Positions 1-8,650 of a stretch of 64,000 bases of DNA are shown piece by piece. This DNA is from CATQHD01 sp965202675 (GTDB lineage: Bacteria > Actinomycetota > Acidimicrobiia > Spongiisociales > Spongiisociaceae). Under the pieces are notes generated by a model, which worked only from the letters and a program-made list of their open reading frames with translations, had not been told where the DNA came from and ran no database searches. The stretch spans positions 1,922,001 through 1,986,000 of the forward strand of contig OZ241842.1 of NCBI GenBank assembly GCA_965202675.1, given 5' to 3'. Position numbers and translations under genes: made by a program. Position 1 is the first letter of the stretch. Every line of letters begins with the position of its first letter.

Positions 1-1
1 C

Positions 2-1270
2 TTCGGCCCGGACCGCCAGGACGGGCTGATATTCCGCCTCGGCCGGGTCGCCCCCCAGCTGGACGCGGCGCGCGAGAACCTGTCGCGGGCCGGAAACTCG
101 GCTTTGGCCGGCGCCGCCCTCCGTCTGCTGGCGGACATACACGAGGCGTTGCCGCGGTCGATCGACGCGCTGCGCCCCCACTTCGGCCCGAACCGCCTCG
201 AGCCCCTGCAGGAGGCGGGCGCAGCCGCGGCCCGCGCCTTGGAGTCCTTCCGGGAATGGCTGCGCGTCCGCCGGGCGGACATGAGCCCGCCGGAGCCGGT
301 GGGGCGGGATGCGTTCGTGTGGTTCCTGCGCAACGTTGCGCTCCTGCCGCTGTCCCCCGAGGAGATCGTGCGGCTGGCGGAGCGGGAGCTCTCCCGCAAC
401 TACGCCTGGGAGGAGATCGAAAAGAACCGGGGTTCGGAAGGGGCCCGTCCGCCCCGCTTCGAATCGGCGGCCGCCCAGGCGGCGTCGGAGATCGAAGCCG
501 AAGGGCAGATCCGGGAGTTCTACGAACGGGAGAACCTGCTCACCCAGCCCGACTCGCTGCGCAGGTACCACACGGCCCCGCTGCCCGGCTACCTCGAGCC
601 GATCACCTGGCTCGGCGTGGCCAACGACCTGACCTCCGACCGGCGGCTCCATGAGGACGCCGTGACCTACGTGTGGGATCCGAACAGGACCCTGCCGTAC
701 TTCTATTGGGCGAACGCCCACGACACGCGCCTGGGGATCATCCATGAAGGCGTGCATTACAAGCAGCTGGCTCTTTCCTGGGCGCATCCGAACCCCCTCC
801 GCCGCCGGTACTACGACTCGACCGCCAACGAGGGGCTGGCCCATTACAACGAGGAGCTCATGGCGCAGGCCGGATTGTTCGACGACGCCCCCTGGTCGCG
901 GCTGGTGGTACAGAACTTCAAGCGGCTGCGGAGCCTGAGGGCGGTGGTGGACGTCGGGTTGGCCACCGGCGCCATGAGCCTGGAAGAGGGCATGGAAACC
1001 TTTGTCGAGCAGATACCCATAGACGAGCAGACGGCGCTGGAAGAGACCGCCATGTACGCAGCCAACCCCGGCCTGGCCATGAGCTATATGGTGGGCAAGC
1101 TCGAGATATTCCGCCTCCTGGGAGACGCCAGACGGGCGCAGGGCGGGGAGTTCTCCCTGCGCGCCTTCCACGACTTCCTCTGGAACAACGGCAACGTTCC
1201 GCTGTCGTTGATCCGTTGGGAGATGCTCGGCGACCCGAGCGACATCCGGGCAATCGACCAGGCCGGGTAG
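2..1270 (+). CDS. DUF885 family protein (putative zinc peptidase), 5' truncated
   Basis: The reading frame is open from base 2, so the window edge cuts the N-terminus; a TTG at 104 is only the first possible start inside the window. DUF885 proteins are predicted metal-dependent hydrolases. The expected signature is visible: HEGVH (an HExxH zinc motif, about base 748) and, about 30 residues later, NEGLAHYNEEL, which fits the family's downstream glutamate ligand block. The C-terminal third is helical and ends normally. It is followed by a convergent aminotransferase, so it belongs to an operon lying to the left. The substrate cannot be inferred. Confidence 0.8.
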   Translation, partial: FGPDRQDGLIFRLGRVAPQLDAARENLSRAGNSALAGAALRLLADIHEALPRSIDALRPHFGPNRLEPLQEAGAAAARALESFREWLRVRRADMSPPEPVGRDAFVWFLRNVALLPLSPEEIVRLAERELSRNYAWEEIEKNRGSEGARPPRFESAAAQAASEIEAEGQIREFYERENLLTQPDSLRRYHTAPLPGYLEPITWLGVANDLTSDRRLHEDAVTYVWDPNRTLPYFYWANAHDTRLGIIHEGVHYKQLALSWAHPNPLRRRYYDSTANEGLAHYNEELMAQAGLFDDAPWSRLVVQNFKRLRSLRAVVDVGLATGAMSLEEGMETFVEQIPIDEQTALEETAMYAANPGLAMSYMVGKLEIFRLLGDARRAQGGEFSLRAFHDFLWNNGNVPLSLIRWEMLGDPSDIRAIDQAG

Positions 1271-1318
1271 GCGCCCCTCCGCGCCGGGAGGCGCTCCGTT
1301 GGGTTGCCGGTCCGCTGG

Positions 1319-2650
1319 TTACCGGTCGGCGGCGGCGATTCCGTCCAGGACCCGCGACAGCCGTTCGGCCAGGTCGTCCAGCTCGGCGGGGCCGGCCACG
1401 AGCGGAGGCGATATCATGATCTTCGCCCCTCCCCGGTCGTCCGCCCGCATGTGCAGCCCCGCCTCGAGAGCCAGCCGGGGGATCTCTTCTTTGACCATGC
1501 GGGTTGTTTCCTCGGGGGAATAGTTCTGCCCGCTCCGGCGGCTGCGTCCGAGCGCCAAGGCGTAGAAGTAACCGGTGCCCCGCACCTCCATCACCGCATC
1601 GTGGGCGTCGCGGAGGCCGTGCAGGTGTTCACACAGCGCGCCTTGGCGCCGGGCAACGTTGCCGATCACCTGCTCGTCCTTCATGGCGGTGAGGTTGGCG
1701 ACGGCGGCCGCCGCCGCCACCGGATGCCCCCCCCAGGTGGCGCCGTGGACGAAAGCTCCGGCCGGCGAGTCGAGCACCCGGTCGACCAGGGGCCGGCGGA
1801 CGATCATTCCCCCGATGGGTGCATAGCCGGAGGTGGCGCCCTTGGCGAAGGTGATCAGATCCGGCGACGCGCCCACCGTTTCCGACCCGAACCAGCTGCC
1901 GATCCGTCCGAAGGCGGTAATCACCTCGTCGGCTGCCAGCAGCACCCCGTACTCGTCGCAGATGCGGCGCAACTCCGGCCAGTAGCCCGCCGGAGGGACG
2001 AGGGCGCCGCCTCCGTTCTGGACCGGCTCGGCGATGACCATTCCCACCCGGTCGGGGCCGCGGCGCAGTATCTCCTCCTCCACGAGCCGGGCGCAGGCCG
2101 GCCCGTCGGTGTATCCGAGGGTGTTGGGGACCTTGCTGAAACCGGGCAGCAAGGGAAGGAAGGGCTTCCTGATGTCTTCGAGGCCGGTAACCGACAGGGC
2201 GCCCATGGTGGTCCCGTGATAGGAGTTGATCCTGGAGATGACTCCGGTGCGGCTCGGATTCCCCAGCGCGGCGTGGTACTGGCGGGCGAACTTGATGGCC
2301 GACTCCACCGCTTCGGAACCGGAGCTCACGAAGAACACCGCGTCGAGGCCGGCGGGCGCCAGATCGGAGATCGTCTTGGCCGCTTCTACGGCCGCCGGGT
2401 TGGCCGCCGACCAGGACGGAATGTACGCCAGGCGCTCGGCCTGTTCCCCCATCGCCCGGGCGATGTCCGCCCTGCCGTGGCCGATCTGCACCACGAACAG
2501 CCCGGCCAGGGCGTCCAGGTACCGGTTCCCGTTCTCGTCCCGGAGATAGCAACCCTCGCCCTCGGTGAACATGGGTATCGGCCCTTCCCGCCAAGTGCGG
2601 GCTCCGGTGAAATGCAGCAGCATGTGCTCGAGGCCGGGACGAGGTTTCAC
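1319..2650 (-). CDS. Class III PLP-dependent aminotransferase
   Basis: The 443-residue protein has the normal length for class III (omega) aminotransferases, which move an amino group from an amine or omega-amino acid to a keto acid. Visible landmarks are the SSGSEAVESAIK cofactor phosphate loop, the SYHGTTMGA segment, the DEVITAFGR aspartate region and the PLP lysine in FAKGATSGY. The start is GTG at 2650; it is divergent from the SRPBCC gene at 2757 with about 100 bp between them. The closest named relatives would be aspartate aminotransferase family or beta-alanine/pyruvate types, but the substrate cannot be read from the sequence. Confidence 0.9.
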   Translation of the reverse strand: MKPRPGLEHMLLHFTGARTWREGPIPMFTEGEGCYLRDENGNRYLDALAGLFVVQIGHGRADIARAMGEQAERLAYIPSWSAANPAAVEAAKTISDLAPAGLDAVFFVSSGSEAVESAIKFARQYHAALGNPSRTGVISRINSYHGTTMGALSVTGLEDIRKPFLPLLPGFSKVPNTLGYTDGPACARLVEEEILRRGPDRVGMVIAEPVQNGGGALVPPAGYWPELRRICDEYGVLLAADEVITAFGRIGSWFGSETVGASPDLITFAKGATSGYAPIGGMIVRRPLVDRVLDSPAGAFVHGATWGGHPVAAAAAVANLTAMKDEQVIGNVARRQGALCEHLHGLRDAHDAVMEVRGTGYFYALALGRSRRSGQNYSPEETTRMVKEEIPRLALEAGLHMRADDRGGAKIMISPPLVAGPAELDDLAERLSRVLDGIAAADR

Positions 2651-2756
2651 GCGGGTGTCAATCTACACTATCTATCCGCGGATGAGGGCAACCCGCGCCG
2701 CCGCCCGGCTGTGGGAGGGGTTGTCGGGCGGCCGGGCTGAGCCCCGGGAGGTTGTG

Positions 2757-3197
2757 ATGCCGGTCGGAAAGACCAAGGATGCGGGGTGGCAGATCGGGGT
2801 GTACACCACGGTGGGGCATCCGGTGGAGGAAGTGTGGCGGGCGTTGGTGAGCCCGGCGGGCCTCGAGGCGTGGCTGGGGGCGGGCGTTCGGTTCACCGGG
2901 TCGAAGAAGGAGCAGTACCGAACCGACGACGGGGCGGCCGGCGAGCTGCGGAGCTTCCGCCCCAACGACCGGATCCGCCTCACTTGGCGGCCGCCCGGAC
3001 GGGAAGGCGACACCACCGTCCAGATCGCTCTGGAGGACAAAGGCGGGCGCACCGGGGTGCGTTTCCACCAAGAACGGCTGGCGTCCGCCGAGGAAAGAGA
3101 GGCCCAACGCCGCCACTGGAAGCAGGCCGCCGCCGACTTCACCGCCCTGCTCGACGGGCGGCACCCGGCATCCGGGGCAAAGAGCGTGCGCGGATAG
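2757..3197 (+). CDS. SRPBCC / AHSA1-like protein
   Basis: A 146-residue protein with the START-like ligand-binding fold of the AHSA1 family. It begins with the typical TVGHPVEEVWRALVSPAGLEAWLG segment (split here as TVGHPVEEVWRAL and SPAGLEAWLG) and contains a mid-protein NDRIRLTW strand. The ATG at 2757 follows GGGAGG at good spacing, so the longer open frame beginning at 2565 is not used. The last residues overlap the distal end of repeat element copy A, so the C-terminal tail may have been altered by that element. Family members bind hydrophobic ligands or act in toxin/co-chaperone roles; the specific role here is unknown. Confidence 0.75.
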   Translation: MPVGKTKDAGWQIGVYTTVGHPVEEVWRALVSPAGLEAWLGAGVRFTGSKKEQYRTDDGAAGELRSFRPNDRIRLTWRPPGREGDTTVQIALEDKGGRTGVRFHQERLASAEEREAQRRHWKQAAADFTALLDGRHPASGAKSVRG

Positions 3198-3668
3198 CGC
3201 GCCGAGGGCGTCCCGGCGCAGGCAATTGTCGGACGGTCTGCCCGACGAACACGGCCGGCAGAGCGATACCCCGCCGACGGAACGGCGGCGGCATCCCTGC
3301 CCGGCGCCCTGTCCCGCCCCGTCGTCTTACAGAGAAACCACCAACACCGCGCAACCCGAACCCTCACCCTTTTTCTGCGAACCCCCCGGTCAAGCCCTAT
3401 CCCACTCTCGTATCCCGGAAAGAACGCGAAAAACACCGCCCCCGCCGCCCCGCTCCGCGGGCCCGGCCCCCACCGCCTCCACCAGGTGTCCGGACGCGTC
3501 CGGTCAGTACCCCGGCGGGTCGCGTTCGGAAGATGATCCCGTCCCGGTCTGCGGTACCTGCGGACCGGCGGTGCTTGCGGCTTCTTCATTATCCCGTATC
3601 GGTGTGACACAGTCAATACTCTTATGGGGGATTTGGCGGGATTTTTTTGTCATTTCCGTGATTTTAAG
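3185..3668 (-). repeat. Dispersed promoter-bearing element, copy A
   Basis: This stretch has no convincing gene. Read on the minus strand it matches 11310-12031 (copy B) along its whole length, although the two have diverged. Shared blocks in order are: TTAAAATCACGGAA near 3667, a promoter (TTGACT/GATAAT), GAAGAAGCCGCAAGCACC, a GTTTTTCGCGTTCTT block at 3418-3435, GCTTGACCGGGGGGTTCGCAG, and a distal end TCCGCGCAC at about 3187. No terminal inverted repeat or transposase is visible. Downstream of the promoter the reading frames are not conserved between copies, so a transcribed non-coding element is the more likely reading. Confidence 0.7.
3588..3616 (-). promoter_or_regulatory. Near-consensus sigma-70 promoter in copy A
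   Basis: On the minus strand TTGACT (3616-3611) is followed by a 17-bp spacer and GATAAT (3593-3588). It would transcribe leftwards through element copy A toward the end of the SRPBCC gene. The same arrangement is conserved in copy B. Confidence 0.65.
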
Positions 3669-3710
3669 TCCGGTGGATACAGCTAGGGGGAGCCGCGGGG
3701 AATCGGAGGG

Positions 3711-4460
3711 TCAGCCGGGGGCGAAGGTTGCTTCCTCCAGGCCGGCCCGCCTGGCCAGGCGCAGGAACAGGCCGTTCGGGTCTCCGGCGCTGTTTACCCC
3801 CTCCGGGTAGGCGCCTTGCGCGGCGGCCAGGGCGGCGGCCGACATGCATACCGCGTCCAAGAAGTCGGCGTCGTCCACCACCCCCCGCACCAGGTCGCGC
3901 TCTGCTTCGGCGCCCCGGATCCTCAGGCGGGCGGTCGCCCCCCGCCATTGGGAACAGTGGGGGGCGGCCAAGCCGGTAACCGACGGCCAGGGGAGGGGGT
4001 GCTCGGCCCGTCCCGCCCAGAGGGGGCCGACCGGTTCGGGGAACGCAACCGGGATCCCCCCCGCCAGGGGATCGCCGGGCACCGTCCAGGCCAGCCGGGT
4101 CTCCGCGGGCGGAGGGCCGTCGGGGGCGGCCGACACGGCCAGGGCGGCGGCCAGACCGGCGCCGGTCAGCACCCCGGTTACCAGGGTTCCCCCGGCCGGA
4201 TGGTTCCAGGCGGGGAGGCCTTCACCCGATACCACGGGAATCCGCCGTTCGAGAGCCTGGTCGACGGCGCGCCTCGAGTCGCCGGAAATCTGGTCGACCG
4301 CCAGGGCGTCCCATCCGTCGAGGGCCGCAACGGTGGGGATGCTGCCGTCGCCGGGGTCGTCCACCAGCAACCCGACCTCGACGTCTCGTTCGGCGAGCAG
4401 GCATCTCCGCACGCGGCGCGCGAGCGGGCCGTCGAGGCGGAGGGCGATCCGGTGGGCCAC
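3711..4460 (-). CDS. Hypothetical protein with Rossmann-like N-terminus
   Basis: A 249-residue protein that I do not recognise. The N-terminus (RIALRLDGPLARRVRRCLL, then VGLLVDD) alternates strand and helix like a nucleotide-binding fold but lacks a clean GxGxxG. A second feature is TLVTGVLTGAGLAAAL, a Gly/Ala-rich segment around residues 90-105. It starts 6 bp after the stop of a small membrane protein gene, so the two are probably translated together. The codon use matches the neighbours. A possible relative would be NAD(P)-binding saccharopine or homoserine dehydrogenase-like proteins, but this is a guess. Confidence 0.65.
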   Translation of the reverse strand: MAHRIALRLDGPLARRVRRCLLAERDVEVGLLVDDPGDGSIPTVAALDGWDALAVDQISGDSRRAVDQALERRIPVVSGEGLPAWNHPAGGTLVTGVLTGAGLAAALAVSAAPDGPPPAETRLAWTVPGDPLAGGIPVAFPEPVGPLWAGRAEHPLPWPSVTGLAAPHCSQWRGATARLRIRGAEAERDLVRGVVDDADFLDAVCMSAAALAAAQGAYPEGVNSAGDPNGLFLRLARRAGLEEATFAPG

Positions 4461-4466
4461 CGGGCC

Positions 4467-4592
4467 CTAATCGGGCGGGGCCGGAATCCAGGCGCCCGGC
4501 TCGGCGGGCGGTTTGACGGCGGCGGGGCGGCGGAAGAACAGCACTGCCGCCGCCGCGGCGGCCGCCAACAGGAGCAGGGTTCTGAATCTCAT
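4467..4592 (-). CDS. Small single-pass membrane protein
   Basis: A 41-residue frame starting MRFRTLLLLAAAAAAAVLFF, which is one clear hydrophobic helix, followed by a short Pro-rich tail (PPAEPGAWIPAPPD). Its stop lies 6 bp before the next gene on the same strand, which supports a two-gene operon. A GAGGAG sits directly against the ATG, closer than is usual, so the true start could differ. It is divergent from the enoyl-CoA hydratase gene. The function is unknown. Confidence 0.5.
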   Translation of the reverse strand: MRFRTLLLLAAAAAAAVLFFRRPAAVKPPAEPGAWIPAPPD

Positions 4593-4656
4593 CTCCTCAG
4601 TGTAGATTCCCGGCAGTGAATACGGAGCGGGCCGCAGGAAGAAAAGGAACACCGGC

Positions 4657-5457
4657 ATGAGCAACCTCTCCGCCCCGCCCCCGGATTTCGAGTTTCTGGA
4701 TTGCCGGGTGGAGGGCAAGGTGGGCGTGGTTGCGCTCGACCGCCCTCCGGTCAACGCGGTCCACCAGCCCATGTACCGAGAGATACGGGCGGTCTTCGCC
4801 GACCCGTTCCGCCTCGACCCCGGCCTGAGAGCCGTGATCCTGACCGGATCCGGGCGCCACTTCTGCGCCGGCAACGACCTGGCCGAGTTCGAGGCCATGG
4901 ACCGGGAGGCGGCGCGCCTGAACATGTTCCACATCCGCGAGGCCTTCCAGGCCGTTCGGTCGTGCCCCCTGCCGGTGATCGGGGCCGTGCACGGCGCCGC
5001 CCTGGGGACCGGCCTGGCCCTGGCGGCGTCGTGTGATTTCACGGTGGCGGGGGAGGGCGCCCGCTTCGGGCTGCCCGAGATACAGGTGGGCGTGGCGGGC
5101 GGGGCCAAGCACCTGTCCCGCATCATGCCGCAGCCGATTGTGAGGATGATGTACTTCACCGCGGAGCCGATATCGGCGCAGCAGATGTACGAGCACGGAG
5201 GGGTGGTGCGGGTGGTGCCCGACGCAGAAGTCGTCCCGGCCGCTATCGAGATCGCCGAGCTGGTCTGCCGCCACAGCCCGGCGGTGTTGAGAGAGGCCAA
5301 GTCCAGCTTGAACCAGGCCGAGTTCTTGGACGTCGAACGCGGTTATCGCGCAGAACAGCAGGCGACCATCCGCTTGGCCGGCCACCCCGACGCCAAGGAA
5401 GCCGCCGCCGCCGCCCTCCAGAAGCGCCCGCCCTGCTACAAACAGCCGCCGACGTAG
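4657..5457 (+). CDS. Enoyl-CoA hydratase/isomerase family protein
   Basis: A 266-residue crotonase-fold protein. The oxyanion-hole segments are visible as FCAGNDLAEF and GAVHGAALGTGLALA, followed by CDFTVAGEGARFGLPEI. Family members hydrate or isomerise acyl-CoA thioesters. The usual second catalytic Glu is in the region AGGAKHLSRIMP, where the GG that normally follows the glutamate-bearing helix is present. It stands alone between a divergent small gene and the AlbA_2 gene, so pathway context is lacking; the specific acyl-CoA substrate is not evident. Confidence 0.9.
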   Translation: MSNLSAPPPDFEFLDCRVEGKVGVVALDRPPVNAVHQPMYREIRAVFADPFRLDPGLRAVILTGSGRHFCAGNDLAEFEAMDREAARLNMFHIREAFQAVRSCPLPVIGAVHGAALGTGLALAASCDFTVAGEGARFGLPEIQVGVAGGAKHLSRIMPQPIVRMMYFTAEPISAQQMYEHGGVVRVVPDAEVVPAAIEIAELVCRHSPAVLREAKSSLNQAEFLDVERGYRAEQQATIRLAGHPDAKEAAAAALQKRPPCYKQPPT

Positions 5458-5486
5458 CTCGTAAGATGAGGTAGAGGAGCGGATGA

Positions 5487-7286
5487 ATGTCGGACCCGAC
5501 AGACCAACAACTGCTGCAGCTCATCGCCGAAGGTGAATCCGAACGCGTGGAGTTCAAGGAGTCCCTGGCCGGCGATGCCCCTAGGCGGATCAGGGAGGCG
5601 ATCTGCGCCTTCGCCAACGATCTGCCCGACACTCAGCAGCCCGGCTGCGTCATCGTCGGGGTTGACGACCGCGGGAAGCCGACAGGTCTAGAAGTCGATG
5701 ACGAGATGCTCCGCCGGTTGGCCGATATGAAGACCAGCGGCCATATTCTCCCCCCGCCCTCCATGACGGTTGCCGGGCGAGAGCTGGAGGGTGAAAAGAT
5801 TGCTGTAATAACCGTTCAAGTATCAGATTCCCCTCCGGTCCGTTGTGAGGGGCGCATCTATATACGCATAGGTTCACGCCGCGCTGCAGCCACGGCGCAG
5901 GACGAGAGAATCCTGAACGATAAACGTAGATATAGGGATCGGCCTTATGACCTCAAGCCTGTCGTCGACACCGGATTGTCCGACCTCAATCTGCCTTTAT
6001 TCGAGCACGAATATCTGCCGCAAGCCTTTGCGGCCGAGGTCTTGGCCGTCAACCAACGCAACTTGGAAGAAAAACTGGCTGTCGCCAAGATGATCGACTC
6101 TGTTGATCAGCCACTTTCGACAGTTCTTGGTTTGCTCGTTCTCGGCAAGGATATCAAGTTTCTCATCCCGGGTGCCTATATCCAGTTTTTGAGGATAGAG
6201 GGCAAAGATTGGGCCGGTCGTGTTATTGACGAAGCTGTAATACGAGACAACATTGGGTCACAAATCCAAGAATTGGATTACCTGCTTCGAGCGCATAATC
6301 GCAAGATAGTCGAGTTTGTCGGGATGCCCCGCGAGAAACAAACTTATCTCTATCCCCCGGCAACCCTTGAACAAATTACCCGAAATGCTGTGTTGCATAG
6401 AACATATGAAGGTACTAATTCACCTGTTTATGTACGCTGGTTTGATAATAGGATTGAAGTAACCAGTCCGGGCGGCCCTGTTGGAAGTGTCACTCCCGAG
6501 AACTTTGGAAATCCTGGTCTTACAGAATATCGCAACCCCAACCTGGCTGATGCTATGAAGACATTACAGCTGGTTCAACGCTTTGGACAAGGCTTTTATA
6601 TAGCAAATAAAGAACTTGAAAGAGCTGGCAATCCGCCGCTTAGCTTTAAGGTGGACAACAGTAGTGTAACAGTTGTAATCAAACCCAATCCAAATTTTGC
6701 CACAGATACCTACCTCGCGCCGACAGAAAATTCATTATTTCAAAATGGACACCTGCGGGAAAATGTCTTGAAACCTCACGAGAAACTTATGATAAGCAAA
6801 GTAGAAGAAATTAAAATCCCTTCTTTTGCTGATAGTTCAGTTGATGAGATATACTCCAATAACTTTCAGAATAGCGAATTAACAGAGCTGAAGATTAATG
6901 AAGAAGCCATTAATATTGAGACACACGCGCATCTGATATTTTTCTACATACCGTTTACAGGAAATCGTGACTTGTTGCTTTATAAACCATCCAGATTCTA
7001 TAGACATTCTTCTTTTGATGCTGAAATACAAGGCACAGATATAGTCGTAAAGCTTATTACTGCTGATTTGGATGACCTGACAAAGCTAAAGAAGCTTTTT
7101 GAAACACATCTGGATGTGATAAGGCAGAATATAGAGAGCATCAACGGAGATATCAAACGCCATACAATTTCGTTAAAAGAAATAATAATTACGGCCATAC
7201 AAAAGAAACAGGTCGGGATCAAAAGCGCTCAAAGCATTGCCGAAGAGCTGGGGTTTCCGCTCAGACGGACCAGCGAACCCGAGTAG
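5487..7286 (+). CDS. AlbA_2 (Schlafen-like) / RecG-like ATP-binding protein
   Basis: A 599-residue protein. Residues about 15-140 form an AlbA_2 domain (VEFKESLAGDAP, ICAFANDLP, GCVIVGVDDRG). Residues about 260-390 form an HATPase_c_4-like module (QITRNAVLHRTY near 293, then VTSPGGPVGSVTPENF, RFGQGFYIANKELE). The C-terminal 200 residues match nothing I know. The ATG follows GAGGAGC. The first 350 bp or so are GC-rich like the host; from about base 5800 the gene turns AT-rich, then ends GC-rich again, so it looks mosaic or transferred. Such proteins act as putative DNA-binding regulators or defence proteins; the role here is not shown. Confidence 0.85.
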   Translation: MSDPTDQQLLQLIAEGESERVEFKESLAGDAPRRIREAICAFANDLPDTQQPGCVIVGVDDRGKPTGLEVDDEMLRRLADMKTSGHILPPPSMTVAGRELEGEKIAVITVQVSDSPPVRCEGRIYIRIGSRRAAATAQDERILNDKRRYRDRPYDLKPVVDTGLSDLNLPLFEHEYLPQAFAAEVLAVNQRNLEEKLAVAKMIDSVDQPLSTVLGLLVLGKDIKFLIPGAYIQFLRIEGKDWAGRVIDEAVIRDNIGSQIQELDYLLRAHNRKIVEFVGMPREKQTYLYPPATLEQITRNAVLHRTYEGTNSPVYVRWFDNRIEVTSPGGPVGSVTPENFGNPGLTEYRNPNLADAMKTLQLVQRFGQGFYIANKELERAGNPPLSFKVDNSSVTVVIKPNPNFATDTYLAPTENSLFQNGHLRENVLKPHEKLMISKVEEIKIPSFADSSVDEIYSNNFQNSELTELKINEEAINIETHAHLIFFYIPFTGNRDLLLYKPSRFYRHSSFDAEIQGTDIVVKLITADLDDLTKLKKLFETHLDVIRQNIESINGDIKRHTISLKEIIITAIQKKQVGIKSAQSIAEELGFPLRRTSEPE

Positions 7287-7444
7287 AGCGGGCGGGGGGC
7301 TCCGGCCCTTCGGAATCGAGGGAGGAGACGCCGGCCTGGAGAGGGCGGGCCCGCCGGGGCCTCGACCCGGGCCGCGGGCGGGGAGCGGTTTCGGCGGGCC
7401 GGATCATTCCCGGCCGCGGGCGGGCTATAGTGGCCGCAGGCCCG

Positions 7445-7652
7445 GAGAGACAACCGGGCGCCTCGGGGATTCAGCGAAGTCCGGTTGGAGTCCGGCGCTG
7501 TCCCGCAACTGTCACGCCTTTCCTCCGGGAGGGGACGAGCCAGGCCGCCTGACCCCGGGGCCGCGTATCAGCTCTCGGAGGAAGGGTTGGTCGTGCGTGT
7601 TTCCCCCGGAAACCCGGCGATCTCTCTTCATCCTCCCGATCCAAGGAGGATG
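7445..7652 (+). promoter_or_regulatory. Cobalamin riboswitch with SD-sequestering hairpin
   Basis: The conserved cobalamin core is present: GTCCGGTTGGAGTCCGG, then CTGTCCCGCAACTGT (7498-7512), and a B12-box-like GAGCCAGGCCGCCTGA at 7537-7552. The expression platform is a perfect 8-bp hairpin, CATCCTCC (7629-7636) pairing with GGAGGATG (7645-7652), which buries the ribosome site of btuF. This indicates translational control: B12 binding would favour the sequestered form. A TATAGT at about 7426 may be the -10 of the transcript. Confidence 0.9.
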
Positions 7653-7654
7653 TT

Positions 7655-8650
7655 TTGCGCAGCAAACACCTAATTCTGTTGGTTGCCCTGCTCGTGTTCG
7701 GCGCGGCGTGCGGCAACGGGGCCGACCGGACGGCTCCATCATCCACCCAGGCGGCGCCGGCGGCCACCACCGCGGCGCCCGCGACTACGGCGGAGGCAAC
7801 GACCACTACGGCGGAGGCCGCCGAGCCGGAGTTTCCGGTCACGGTGGACGGGTTGGTCATCGAGGCGCCGCCCGCCGCGATCGTGTCGCTGTCGCCCACC
7901 GCCACCGAAACGCTGTTCGCGATAGGCGCCGGAGGACAGGTCGCCGCGGTGGATATGAACTCCGACCATCCCCCCGAAGCCCCGGTCACCGACCTTACGG
8001 GGTTCCAGCCGAACCTCGAAGCCATCGCCGCCTACCAGCCGGACCTGGTGATCATCTCCTGGGATCCGGGCGGGCTGGAGGACGGCCTCGCCGCCCTGGG
8101 CATTCCGGTGCTGATCCAGCCCCCGGCCCTTCACCTGGACGACGCCTACCAGCAGATGCGCCGGCTCGGGGAGGCCGCCGGCCGCCGCGCGGAAGCCGAG
8201 GAGCTGGTTGCTTCCCTCCAGGAACAGATCGCCGGGCTGGTCGAGGACCACGGCGCGGCCGGCCGGGGCCTCACCTATTACCACGAGGTGGACAACACCT
8301 ACTTCTCGGCCTCCTCCGGCACCTTCATCGGCGGCGTCTACGCCCTGTTCGGGCTGGCAAGCATCGCCGACGCGGCCGATGGAAACGGGTCCGGCTACCC
8401 CCAGCTGTCGGTCGAATACATCCTCGAGGCGGACCCCGACATCATCTTCTTCGGATGCGCCCTCTGGTGCGGCACCACTGCCGAGAACATCGCCGAGCGC
8501 CCCGGATGGAGCGGGCTGGCAGCGGTCGAGGGCGGGGCGCTCATCGAGGTCGACGACGACCTCTCCAGCCGATGGGGGCCCCGGCTGATCGAGTTCGTCC
8601 GCCTGATCGCGGAGTCGCTGGCCGCCCGGACCGGCGCCGGGGCGCAGTGA
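7655..8650 (+). CDS. btuF: Cobalamin ABC transporter substrate-binding lipoprotein
   Basis: A 331-residue secreted protein. The signal peptide ends in a lipobox, VFGAAC (Cys19 or so), followed by a Thr/Ala-rich linker that would span the cell wall. The periplasmic-binding fold of the FecB/BtuF class is visible: AAIVSLSPTATETLFAIGAG, then TGFQPNLEAIAAYQPDLVI. The start is TTG at 7655, five bases after GGAGG; an overlapping ATG at 7650 only opens an 8-codon frame. The riboswitch upstream and btuC/btuD/cobO downstream specify corrinoid as the ligand. Its stop overlaps btuC by 4 bases. Confidence 0.9.
   Translation: MRSKHLILLVALLVFGAACGNGADRTAPSSTQAAPAATTAAPATTAEATTTTAEAAEPEFPVTVDGLVIEAPPAAIVSLSPTATETLFAIGAGGQVAAVDMNSDHPPEAPVTDLTGFQPNLEAIAAYQPDLVIISWDPGGLEDGLAALGIPVLIQPPALHLDDAYQQMRRLGEAAGRRAEAEELVASLQEQIAGLVEDHGAAGRGLTYYHEVDNTYFSASSGTFIGGVYALFGLASIADAADGNGSGYPQLSVEYILEADPDIIFFGCALWCGTTAENIAERPGWSGLAAVEGGALIEVDDDLSSRWGPRLIEFVRLIAESLAARTGAGAQ

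Noticed and set aside
1304..2740. 478-codon plus-strand frame over the aminotransferase
   Set aside because: Shadow of the aminotransferase gene in GC-rich DNA; no family features.
2672..3616. 314-codon minus-strand frame over copy A and the SRPBCC gene
   Set aside because: Its first codons lie within the promoter and it overlaps a well supported plus-strand gene.
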